Source of the DNA: Actinomycetota bacterium
GTDB taxonomy: Bacteria > Actinomycetota > Thermoleophilia > UBA2241
Direction of reading: 5' to 3'
Length of the DNA stretch: 5,471 bases
Assembly: GCA_003164655.1 (NCBI GenBank)
Contig: PLTW01000063.1
Location: 5,417-10,887 of the forward strand
The first letter of the stretch is position 1. The number at the start of each line of letters is the position of its first letter. A program made the position numbers and the translations under genes. Positions 1 to 5,471 of this stretch are shown here, piece by piece. The notes under the pieces are model-generated. The model was not told the origin of the DNA and searched no databases. It saw only the letters and a list, made by a program, of their open reading frames with translations.

Positions 1-2106
1 ACCGGCGCCCTGGTCAACAAGCAGCTCAAGGGCACGCGCAGCTGGCAGCGCACAAAGGTGCGCACCACCTGCCCGTTCTGCGGTGTGGGCTGCAACTTCG
101 ACCTCAACGTCCACGACGGCGCGGTCGTCGGCGTCACGGCCAACTACGACGCCCCCGTGAACGCCGGTTCTCTGTGCGTCAAGGGCCGCTTTCATAGCGA
201 CCTGATCTCGAGTCCCGACCGCATAACCACGCCGCTGATCAAGCGCGACGGTGTCTTCGAGCCGGCGAGCTGGGACGAAGCGCTCAGTCTGGTGGCCGCG
301 AAGTTCCTCGAGATCAAGCATCGCGACGGTCCCGACGCCCTCGCCGTGCTCTCCTCGGCGCGTTGCACCAACGAAGAGAACTACCTGCTGCAACGGCTCA
401 CGCGCGCGGGTCTGAACACGAACAGCATCGATCACTGCGCCCGTACCTGACACGCTCCTACGGTGGCCGGTCTGGCCGCCACGCTGGGTTCAGGCGCGAT
501 GACCAACTCGATCGGCGAGATCGAGTTCAACGACGTGCTGTTCATCATCGGCTCCAACGCCCCCGAGGCGCACCCGATCATCGGCAACAAGATGAAGCGC
601 GCCACGCTGCGCGGCGCCAAGCTGATCGTGGTCGACCCGCGACGCACCGAGCTGGCCGACTACGCGCACCTCTGGCTGCGGCTCAAGCCGGGGACCGATA
701 ACGCCCTGGTCAACGGCCTGCTCTACCTGATCATCAGCAACGACTGGCACGACAAGGCCTACTTGGACGAGCGCTGCGAGGGCTTCGACGACCTCTGGAA
801 GGTCGTACGGGAGTACCCGCCCGAAAGGGTCAGCCAGATCACCGGCGTGCCGGTCGAGCAGATCCACGCCGCCGCCGAGCTCTACGCCCACACGCCCAAG
901 GCCGGCATCTTCTACACGCTGGGCATCACCGAACACACGACGGGCACCGCCAACGTCATGAACCTGGCGAACCTCGCCATGGTCACCGGGCACATCGGCG
1001 TCGAGAACGCCGGCGTCAACCCGCTGCGCGGCCAGAACAACGTGCAGGGCTCCTGCGACATGGGCGCCCTGCCCAACGTGTTCCCCGGCTACAAGTCGAT
1101 CGGCGACCCCGCAAACGTCGCCTTCTTCGAGCAGGCCTACGGCGTGAAGTTGAGCGACAAGATGGGCCTGCGCATTCCCGAGATGCTCGACATGGCCGTC
1201 TACGGCAAGCTCAAGGCGATGTACGTCATGGGCGAGGACCCGGCGCTCACCGACGCCGACGCCAACCACGTGCGCAAGGCCCTCGACAGCCTCGAGTTCC
1301 TGGTCGCTCAGAACCTCTTCATGACCGAGACGGCCAAGTACGCCGACGTGTTTCTGCCGGCCGCCTGCTATGCAGAAAAGGACGGCACCTTCACCAACAC
1401 CGAACGCCGCGTGCAGCGCGTGCGCAAGGCGGTCGAGCCGCCGGGGCAGTGCCGCGCCGACTGGCAGATCATCGCCGACCTCTCCTGCCGCCTGGGTCAC
1501 GAGATGCACTACGACTCGCCCGAGGAGATCTTCGACGAGATGCGCTCCCTTGTGCCCAGCTACGCCGGCATCACCTACGAGCGCATCGACAAGACCGGGC
1601 TGCAGTGGCCCTGTCCCGACACCGATCATCCCGGCACGAAGTTCCTGCACGCCAACGGTTTCACACGCGGCAAGGGCCTGTTGCAGGGCATCGAGTACGA
1701 GGCGCCGGCCGAGCTGTGCAGCGAAGAGTACCCGATCCTGCTCACCACCGGGCGCATGCTCTACCACTACAACATCATGACCAGGTACTCGGCCAACCTC
1801 GAGGGCCTGCGCCCGCACGAGCTTGCGCAGATCAACCCGATCGACGCCGCGGCCCTGGCGCTGGGCGAAGGCGACATGGCGCGGGTCACCTCGCGGCGGG
1901 GCTCGATCACGACGCACGTGACAGTCACCGACACGGTGCCCGAGGGCGTCGTGTTCATGACCTTCCACTACAAGGAATCACCGGTCAACGAGCTCACCAA
2001 CGCCGCCTTCGACCCGGTGACCAAGACGGCCGAGTTCAAGGTCTGCGCGGTGCGCATCGAAAAGGTGGCCGAGACCGCGCTGGTGAGTGCGGCAACGGCC
2101 GTCTGA
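1..2106 (+). CDS. fdhA: Selenocysteine-containing formate dehydrogenase, catalytic (alpha) subunit, 5'-truncated by window edge
   Basis: This subunit oxidises formate to CO2, or the reverse, at a Mo or W bis-MGD centre. Frame 1 is open from base 1 through an in-frame TGA at 448-450 to the TGA stop at 2104-2106, giving 701 visible residues (numbered from base 1). The [4Fe-4S] ligands are C24, C27, C31 and C59, with the conserved K61 two residues after the last. The active site reads CART-Sec-HAP, with Sec150 and H151. Cofactor-binding stretches follow: GSN at 184-186, VVDPRR at 210-215, GQNNVQG at 344-350, GEDP at 411-414, and the C-terminal dinucleotide-binding domain from about 577 (TTGR at 582-585). 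Residues 1-19 precede the iron-sulfur domain and resemble the linker after the ferredoxin/NuoG-like N-terminal domains of Moorella-type FdhA. By my recollection of that family (about 900 residues), roughly 200 residues lie upstream. This argues for an NAD(P)- or ferredoxin-linked cytoplasmic enzyme rather than FDH-H. The metal and the electron partner cannot be read from this window. Confidence 0.95.
448..450 (+). other. In-frame TGA read as selenocysteine (Sec150 of the visible protein)
   Basis: The reading frame is open and strongly formate-dehydrogenase-like on both sides of this TGA. It falls exactly where formate dehydrogenases carry the metal-ligating Cys or Sec: DHCAR-x-[C/U]-H, followed by PTVAGLA and GSGAMTNS. 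The codon after it is CAC, encoding the conserved active-site histidine. Together with the hairpin at 462-480, this makes recoding by SelB/tRNA-Sec the natural reading. A nonsense mutation would be a coincidence at the one codon where UGA is expected. Confidence 0.95.
448..480 (+). promoter_or_regulatory. Bacterial SECIS element (SelB-binding hairpin) in fdhA
   Basis: Bases 462-468 (GGTGGCC) pair with 474-480 (GGCCGCC) to form a 7-bp stem that includes one T-G wobble (464/478). The loop is GGTCT at 469-473. The stem begins 11 nt after the TGA and the loop 18 nt after it, the same spacing as in E. coli fdhF as I recall it. Counting the T of TGA as 1, the bases known to matter for SelB binding in E. 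coli match: U17 (base 464) and loop G23-U24 (bases 470-471). In E. coli U17 is bulged; here it faces a G and could form a weak wobble pair or flip out. The element lies inside the coding sequence, as usual in bacteria. Confidence 0.88.
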
Positions 2107-2137
2107 CGGCCGGCGCGATCGTCGCCGCTCCCAGCCT

Positions 2138-2180
2138 TGGACAACACGGCGCGTCCCGCAGGGACGCGCCGTGTTGTCCA
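2138..2180 (+). terminator. Perfect 20-bp hairpin, probable terminator of fdhA
   Basis: Bases 2138-2157 and 2161-2180 are exact reverse complements separated by the 3-nt loop GCA. The hairpin starts 31 nt after the fdhA stop codon. No T-tract follows (the next bases are TACCCG), so it is not a canonical E. coli-type intrinsic terminator. Long stems without U-tracts are common downstream of genes in high-G+C bacteria and may terminate transcription or protect the mRNA 3' end. Because the repeat is symmetrical, it could also act on a transcript from the opposite strand. Confidence 0.7.
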
Positions 2181-2223
2181 TACCCGCCGCTTCCGGGCCG
2201 TCGCGGTGTACACATCGCCTGCG

Positions 2224-2253
2224 TTGTGTTCGCGGGTGAACAACGACTAGAAT
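2224..2253 (+). promoter_or_regulatory. Possible sigma-70-type promoter for the DUF364 gene
   Basis: TAGAAT at 2248-2253 matches the -10 consensus at five of six positions and stands out in GC-rich surroundings. TTGTGT at 2224-2229 is a weak -35 candidate (TTG only) at 18-nt spacing. It lies after the fdhA terminator hairpin and about 155 nt before the next start codon, which would give a long 5' leader. The spacer contains the inverted repeat TGTTC-n6-GAACA (2227-2242), a possible operator. This rests on pattern alone. Confidence 0.4.
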
Positions 2254-2344
2254 GCAGGGACCGCACGGCGGCCATCGCGTGCCTGTGAGCGCGCTTCTCG
2301 GTGAAGCTGCGGAGGTGGTCGGCTTGCGGCCTCGTGCTTGTGTC

Positions 2345-2379
2345 TGACTGATCGGCAACCGGCAAGGCGGCCGCAGTCG
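2345..2379 (+). promoter_or_regulatory. Bulged leader hairpin upstream of the DUF364 gene
   Basis: GACTG (2346-2350) pairs with CAGTC (2374-2378), and CGGC (2353-2356) pairs with GCCG (2370-2373). The AT at 2351-2352 forms a 2-nt bulge and the loop is 13 nt (2357-2369). A T-G pair at 2345/2379 can extend the base. The hairpin ends 30 nt before the start codon, so it could influence translation of the gene behind it. It does not match a riboswitch class I can name. In GC-rich DNA such a stem could arise by chance. Confidence 0.35.
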
Positions 2380-2398
2380 AGCGCGCCGTTGGGGAGCA

Positions 2399-2404
2399 GT
2401 GAGG
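2399..2404 (+). promoter_or_regulatory. Ribosome binding site deciding the DUF364 start
   Basis: GTGAGG lies 5 nt before the ATG at 2410 and matches the anti-Shine-Dalgarno sequence over GAGG. A second purine run, GGGGAG at 2391-2396, lies 13 nt upstream and is less well placed. This favours the ATG at 2410 over the in-frame TTG at 2338, whose extra 24 residues do not look like part of the family. Confidence 0.6.
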
Positions 2405-2409
2405 GTCGC

Positions 2410-3246
2410 ATGCATCTGATACGACGCCTGTACGAGGAGTCGCTGCCGCTGGCGGCCGCCACGACCGTGACGTCGCTCACCGTAGGTCTGGGCTACACGG
2501 CGGTCGCGACCGGCGACGGCGGCCTTGGGCTGTCGTACACGTGGGTCGACGACAAGGAGCGGCGCAACTACGGCAACGGCTACCACGACGTCGAGGGCGA
2601 CGGCGCCGTTGTGCTGCTCGAGCGCCTCCTGAGCGACGATCCCTTCCAGCGCAGCATCGGCCTGGCGACCGTGAACGCGCTGCATCACCACCGGGCGGGT
2701 GGCCTGGCCGACGACACGGGCGCGCCCTTGAGCCTCTCGCTGCAGCTCGCGGACATGCGCGCCGGCACGCGCGTCTCCATGGTGGGCTACTGTCCGCCGC
2801 TGGTGCGCGCGCTCCCCGGCCTGGGGGTCGAGCTCGACGTCATCGACTCGTCGCTGGGGATCGGCGATCCGCTGGAGTTCCGTTCGCGCTTGGGTTCGTG
2901 GACCGAGGTGCTGATCATGACCGCGACCACGCTGTTGAACGAAAGCGCAGAGGAGCTGCTCCTGGCAACGGGTCCGGGTGTGCGGTCCATCATGATGGGG
3001 CCGAGCACGCCGCTGGTGCCCGCGGCCTTTGCTCATCTGCCTCTCACGGCCCTGGCCGGGATCGTGACGTGCGACACGACCGCCGTCGAGAAGGCCGTAC
3101 GCCACGCGTCGGCGACACCGGGCATGAAGCCGTACGTGCGCAAGGTGTACTGTGTCTGTTCGCGCGACGAAGCCAGCCCGGGGCGGAGCCCCCGGCGCGT
3201 CGCGCGACCGTCCGCCGAGCGCGCGGGAGCACGAGTACAGAGGTGA
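2410..3246 (+). CDS. DUF4213/DUF364 family protein (putative heavy-metal chelation)
   Basis: This is a 278-residue soluble protein with no signal peptide or membrane segment that I can see. Residues 1 to about 85 fit the N-terminal DUF4213 domain, with a GLGYTAVATGDGGLGLSYTW stretch at 26-45. Residues from about 118 fit the Rossmann-like DUF364 domain: VSMVGY (122-127), the strand-turn TEVLIMTATTLLN (165-177) and the loop GPSTPLVP (197-204). These motifs are characteristic of the family. Structural-genomics work on a Desulfitobacterium member led to a proposed ligand- or metal-binding role, but as far as I know no reaction is established. The family core seems to end near residue 249. The last ~29 residues are Arg/Pro/Ser/Ala-rich and coincide with a GC-rich hairpin, so they look like a late extension. 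It lies between fdhA and mop, 111 nt before the latter on the same strand. A role in metal or pterin-cofactor supply for such enzymes is inference from position. Confidence 0.85.
   Translation: MHLIRRLYEESLPLAAATTVTSLTVGLGYTAVATGDGGLGLSYTWVDDKERRNYGNGYHDVEGDGAVVLLERLLSDDPFQRSIGLATVNALHHHRAGGLADDTGAPLSLSLQLADMRAGTRVSMVGYCPPLVRALPGLGVELDVIDSSLGIGDPLEFRSRLGSWTEVLIMTATTLLNESAEELLLATGPGVRSIMMGPSTPLVPAAFAHLPLTALAGIVTCDTTAVEKAVRHASATPGMKPYVRKVYCVCSRDEASPGRSPRRVARPSAERAGARVQR
3160..3207 (+). repeat. GC-rich two-part hairpin inside the 3' end of the DUF364 gene
   Basis: The outer arms TCGCGCGACG (3160-3169) and CGTCGCGCGA (3198-3207) are exact reverse complements. An inner stem pairs 3178-3184 with 3188-3195, with one bulged C (3193) and a 3-nt loop GGA. 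The structure resembles the palindromic elements often found between genes in high-G+C genomes, yet here it is translated as the Arg-rich tail. It could serve as an mRNA-stabilising or attenuating stem between the DUF364 gene and mop. Confidence 0.5.
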
Positions 3247-3256
3247 GAGTACAGAG
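3233..3256 (+). repeat. 10-bp direct repeat flanking the DUF364 stop codon
   Basis: GAGTACAGAG occurs at 3233-3242 and again at 3247-3256, with GTGA between the copies. The stop codon TGA (3244-3246) sits in that spacer. It may be a small tandem duplication or a chance repeat; no function is evident. Confidence 0.5.
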
Positions 3257-3346
3257 AGCCGTTTCTTTGTCCGTTCCCTACCCGGGCCGCTGCGCGCCGA
3301 ACGTCCACCGTTTCGGTCCGCCGCCGGCGACCGCAACATCATCCCC

Positions 3347-3351
3347 AGGAG
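3347..3351 (+). promoter_or_regulatory. Ribosome binding site of mop
   Basis: AGGAG lies 6 nt before the ATG at 3358, an ideal distance. An earlier ATG at 3354 is out of frame, only 2 nt from this site, and meets TAG after three codons. This supports 3358 as the true start. The preceding gap (3247-3357) shows no convincing promoter, only a weak bulged stem at 3297-3316, so mop may be read from the DUF364 transcript. Confidence 0.8.
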
Positions 3352-3357
3352 TCATGC

Positions 3358-5471
3358 ATGGATAGGAAGCTTCTCAGCATCAACGGCATACCCACCCACG
3401 TCATGTGCGATTCAACCGAAAAGCTGGCCGACGTGATCCGCCATCAAGCCGGCCTCACCGGCACCAAGATCTCCTGTCGCCAGGGCCAGTGCGGTTCCTG
3501 CTCGGTGATCTTGAACGGCAAGGTCGTGCGCTCGTGCACGACGACCATGAAGCGCGTGCCGGCCGAATCGGAGATCACGACCATCGAGGGCATCGGCACG
3601 CCCGACAGGCTCCACGCCCTGCAGCTCGCCTGGATCCTGCACGGCGGCGCCCAGTGCGGCTACTGCTCGCCCGGGTTCATCGTCTCCTCCAAGGCGCTGC
3701 TCGACCAGAACCCCGACCCGACGCGCGAAGAGATCCGCGACTGGTGGCAGAAGCACGCCAACGTGTGCCGCTGTACCGGTTACAAGCCGCTGGTCGACGC
3801 CGTCGTCGATGCCGCCAAGGTGCTGCGCGGCGAGATGAGCAGGGACGATCTCGAGTACAAGGTGCCCGCCGACGGCCACATCTGGAACACGCGCTTTCCG
3901 CGGCCGTCCGCTGTCGCCAAGGTCACCGGCACGATCGACTACGGCGCCGACTACGAGCTCAAGATGCCGCCCGGCACGCTGTTCTGCGCCGTCGTCCACG
4001 CGCAGGTGTCGCACGCCAACGTGCTCTCCATCGACACCTCCGAGGCTGAGGCGATGCCCGGTGTCGCCAAGGTGGTCACGCACAAGGACGTCAAGGGCCG
4101 GAACCGCATCAACGGCCTCGTCATGTACCCCGACGACGTCAAGGCCGACGGCTGGGAGCGGCCGATCCTCTGCGACACCAAGGTGTTCCAGTACGGCGAC
4201 GCTCTGGCCATCGTCTGCGCCGACACGCCCGAGCAGGCCCTGGCCGCGGTCCCCAAGGTCAAGGTCGAGCTCGAGGAGCTGCCCGCCTACATGAGCGCCC
4301 TCGACGCCATCGCCGACGACGCCATCGAGATCTACCCCGGCACGCCCAACTCCTTCTTCACCCAGCAGCTGATCAAGGGCGAGGACACCGAGAAGATCTT
4401 CGAGAACGCGGCCCACGTGGTCGAGGGCAAGTACTACCTGCAGCGCCAGCCGCATCTCTACTTCGAACCGGACTGCGGCTTTGCCTACACCGACGAAGAG
4501 GGTCGTCTGACGATCCAGTCAAAGAGCGTCGCCCTGAACTTTCACGCCGCCATGATCAACGAGGGTCTCGGCGTCGAGCTCGAGAACCTGCGCATGATCC
4601 AGAACAACACCGGCGGTACGTTCGGCTACAAGTTCTGCCCCACAATGGAGGCGCTCCTGGGCGCCGCCGCCATGGCGACCGGCCGCATGGTCTACCTCAA
4701 GTACGACTACTGGATGTCGATCGCCTACACCGGCAAGCGCTCGCCGCACTACTATCACTGCAAGCTCGCCGCCGACGAGAACGGCAAGTTCCTGGCCATG
4801 GAGAACCACTGGCTCTGCGACCACGGGCCGTACATGGAGTTCGGCGACAACCTGGTGCAGAAAGGCCTGTTCTGCGGCGGCGGCTACGACATCCCCAACA
4901 TGCGCGGCGACGGCCAGCTGGTGCGCACCAACCACTCCTGGGGCTCCCCGTTCCGCGCCTGGGGCTCTCCGCAGGCGTTCTTCGCCGGCGAGAGCGTCGT
5001 CGACGAGCTTGCCCGCAAGATGGGCATGGACCCGTTCGAGGTGCGCTACAAGAACCTGGCCGAGCCCGGCGCCACCTACTCGTGGGGCCAGGAGTACGAG
5101 GTCTACTCGTTCAAGAAGCTCTTCGACATGGTCAAGCCCTACTACGACACGGCCAAAAAGCGCACCGCTGAGAACTCCACGCCCGAGGTCAAGAAGGGCG
5201 TCGGCATCTCGCTGGGCATTTTCGGCGCCGGCGGCGACGGCGAAGACGTCGCCAACGCCGCCGCCGAACTGCGCCCCGACGGCGGCGTGCGCATCTACAA
5301 CACCTGGGAGGATCACGGCCAGGGTTCCGATGGCGGCACGCTGGGCACCGCCCACGAAGCGCTGCGTCCGCTCGGCCTGACCATGGAGCAGATCAGCCTC
5401 GACATGAACGACACGGCGAGGTGCCCCGACAGCGGCGGCGCCGGCGGCAGCCGCTCCCAGGTGATCGTCGG
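3358..5471 (+). CDS. mop: Mop-type aldehyde oxidoreductase (xanthine dehydrogenase family), 3'-truncated by window edge
   Basis: This enzyme oxidises aldehydes to carboxylic acids, or possibly the reverse, using molybdopterin cytosine dinucleotide and two [2Fe-2S] clusters in one chain without an FAD domain. Frame 1 stays open from ATG 3358 to the edge, giving 704 residues of about 907 expected from D. gigas Mop. The plant-ferredoxin-like domain has C40, C45, C48 and C60. The helical-bundle domain has C100, C103, C137 and C139. These eight positions equal those I recall for the D. gigas enzyme. The hammerhead and Mo-binding domains follow from about residue 187: KVTGTIDYGAD (188-198), RQPH (363-366), EPD (370-372), GGTFGYKF (419-426), GSPFRAWG (529-536, with R533), DHGQGSDGG (652-660) and SGGAGGSR (692-699). 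The C-terminal region expected to carry the catalytic Glu (GVGE motif) lies past the window. No signal peptide is seen, so it is probably cytoplasmic with ferredoxin or flavodoxin as electron partner (inference). Several substrate-channel residues differ from D. gigas, so the substrate is uncertain. Confidence 0.95.
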   Translation, partial: MDRKLLSINGIPTHVMCDSTEKLADVIRHQAGLTGTKISCRQGQCGSCSVILNGKVVRSCTTTMKRVPAESEITTIEGIGTPDRLHALQLAWILHGGAQCGYCSPGFIVSSKALLDQNPDPTREEIRDWWQKHANVCRCTGYKPLVDAVVDAAKVLRGEMSRDDLEYKVPADGHIWNTRFPRPSAVAKVTGTIDYGADYELKMPPGTLFCAVVHAQVSHANVLSIDTSEAEAMPGVAKVVTHKDVKGRNRINGLVMYPDDVKADGWERPILCDTKVFQYGDALAIVCADTPEQALAAVPKVKVELEELPAYMSALDAIADDAIEIYPGTPNSFFTQQLIKGEDTEKIFENAAHVVEGKYYLQRQPHLYFEPDCGFAYTDEEGRLTIQSKSVALNFHAAMINEGLGVELENLRMIQNNTGGTFGYKFCPTMEALLGAAAMATGRMVYLKYDYWMSIAYTGKRSPHYYHCKLAADENGKFLAMENHWLCDHGPYMEFGDNLVQKGLFCGGGYDIPNMRGDGQLVRTNHSWGSPFRAWGSPQAFFAGESVVDELARKMGMDPFEVRYKNLAEPGATYSWGQEYEVYSFKKLFDMVKPYYDTAKKRTAENSTPEVKKGVGISLGIFGAGGDGEDVANAAAELRPDGGVRIYNTWEDHGQGSDGGTLGTAHEALRPLGLTMEQISLDMNDTARCPDSGGAGGSRSQVIV

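Noticed and set aside
448..450. Reading the TGA as a premature stop that makes fdhA a pseudogene
   Set aside because: The codon is exactly at the Cys/Sec active-site position, a SECIS hairpin follows in the right register, and coding quality continues unbroken for 551 codons.
490..1968. Long reverse-strand open frame opposite fdhA
   Set aside because: Its translation is a low-complexity V/G/A/L/H/D-rich product without family motifs, typical of the antisense frame opposite a GC-rich gene.
463..2106. Separate 547-residue gene starting at GTG 463
   Set aside because: The GTG lies within the SECIS stem, has no suitable ribosome binding site, and a product from there would lack the iron-sulfur domain and active site.
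2338..2409. TTG at 2338 as an earlier start for the DUF364 protein
   Set aside because: It has no good ribosome binding site, adds a non-conserved Arg/Pro/Ser-rich stretch and would translate through the leader hairpin; ATG 2410 has a better site.
2254..2409. tRNA-Sec, cobalamin or Moco riboswitch in the leader
   Set aside because: I found no T-loop/acceptor pattern and only scattered resemblance to cobalamin or Moco consensus bases, not enough to name a class.
1978..3342. Reverse-strand open frame across the fdhA end, intergenic region and DUF364 gene
   Set aside because: It is an Arg-rich product without recognisable domains that runs across the terminator hairpin and opposes a well-supported gene.
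3354..3365. ATG at 3354 as a leader peptide or alternative mop start
   Set aside because: It is out of frame, ends after three codons at TAG, and is too close to the AGGAG site.
3405..4049. Forward open frame overlapping mop in another frame
   Set aside because: It is an Arg/His/Ala-rich translation without motifs, entirely inside the strongly supported mop frame.
3412..5355. Two reverse-strand open frames (3412-4455 and 4519-5355) opposite mop
   Set aside because: Both mirror the high third-position GC of mop and show no independent motifs or start signals.
1..5471. CRISPR array, insertion sequence, attachment site or defence system
   Set aside because: There are no regularly spaced repeats, transposase or integrase motifs or terminal inverted repeats; base composition looks uniform and the genes are metabolic.

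Overview
The window looks like chromosomal DNA from a high-G+C anaerobic bacterium. All three genes are on the + strand and two encode large molybdenum/tungsten-pterin oxidoreductases. The first resembles the clostridial/Moorella type of NAD-linked formate dehydrogenase. The last resembles the Desulfovibrio gigas aldehyde oxidoreductase (Mop). Clear Shine-Dalgarno sites and an in-frame UGA selenocysteine codon with a bacterial-type SECIS hairpin place the organism in Bacteria with a working Sec (SelA/B/C/D) system. The phylum cannot be settled from this stretch; anaerobic Actinomycetota, Desulfobacterota and acetogenic Firmicutes are all plausible.

Layout. Bases 1-2106 hold the C-terminal ~700 codons of a selenocysteine formate dehydrogenase catalytic subunit, whose start lies upstream of the window. 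The TGA at 448-450 is read as selenocysteine, not stop. Bases 2107-2409 are intergenic. They contain a perfect 20-bp hairpin with a 3-nt loop (probable fdhA terminator), a possible promoter near 2224-2253 and a bulged leader hairpin at 2345-2379. Bases 2410-3246 encode a DUF4213/DUF364 'putative heavy-metal chelation' protein with an unusual Arg-rich tail that overlaps a GC-rich hairpin. Bases 3247-3357 are a short intergenic gap with a good ribosome binding site. From 3358 to the right edge runs the first 704 codons of a Mop-type aldehyde oxidoreductase, with both [2Fe-2S] clusters and most pterin-binding loops visible. It is cut off before the region expected to hold the catalytic glutamate.

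How the genes fit together. Formate dehydrogenase interconverts formate and CO2. The Mop-type enzyme interconverts aldehydes and carboxylic acids. Both need molybdopterin cofactors, but of different kinds: bis-guanine-dinucleotide for the first and mono-cytosine-dinucleotide for the second. The DUF364 protein between them belongs to a family suspected of handling metal or cofactor, and its position next to mop suggests a role with molybdo/tungsto-enzymes; this is inference. The terminator separates fdhA from the DUF364-mop pair, which may be one transcript.

The most notable points are the selenocysteine codon, whose SECIS key bases fall at the same distances from UGA as in E. coli fdhF, and the changed residues at Mop substrate-channel positions. 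I see no mobile element, CRISPR array, RNA gene or wholly new system.
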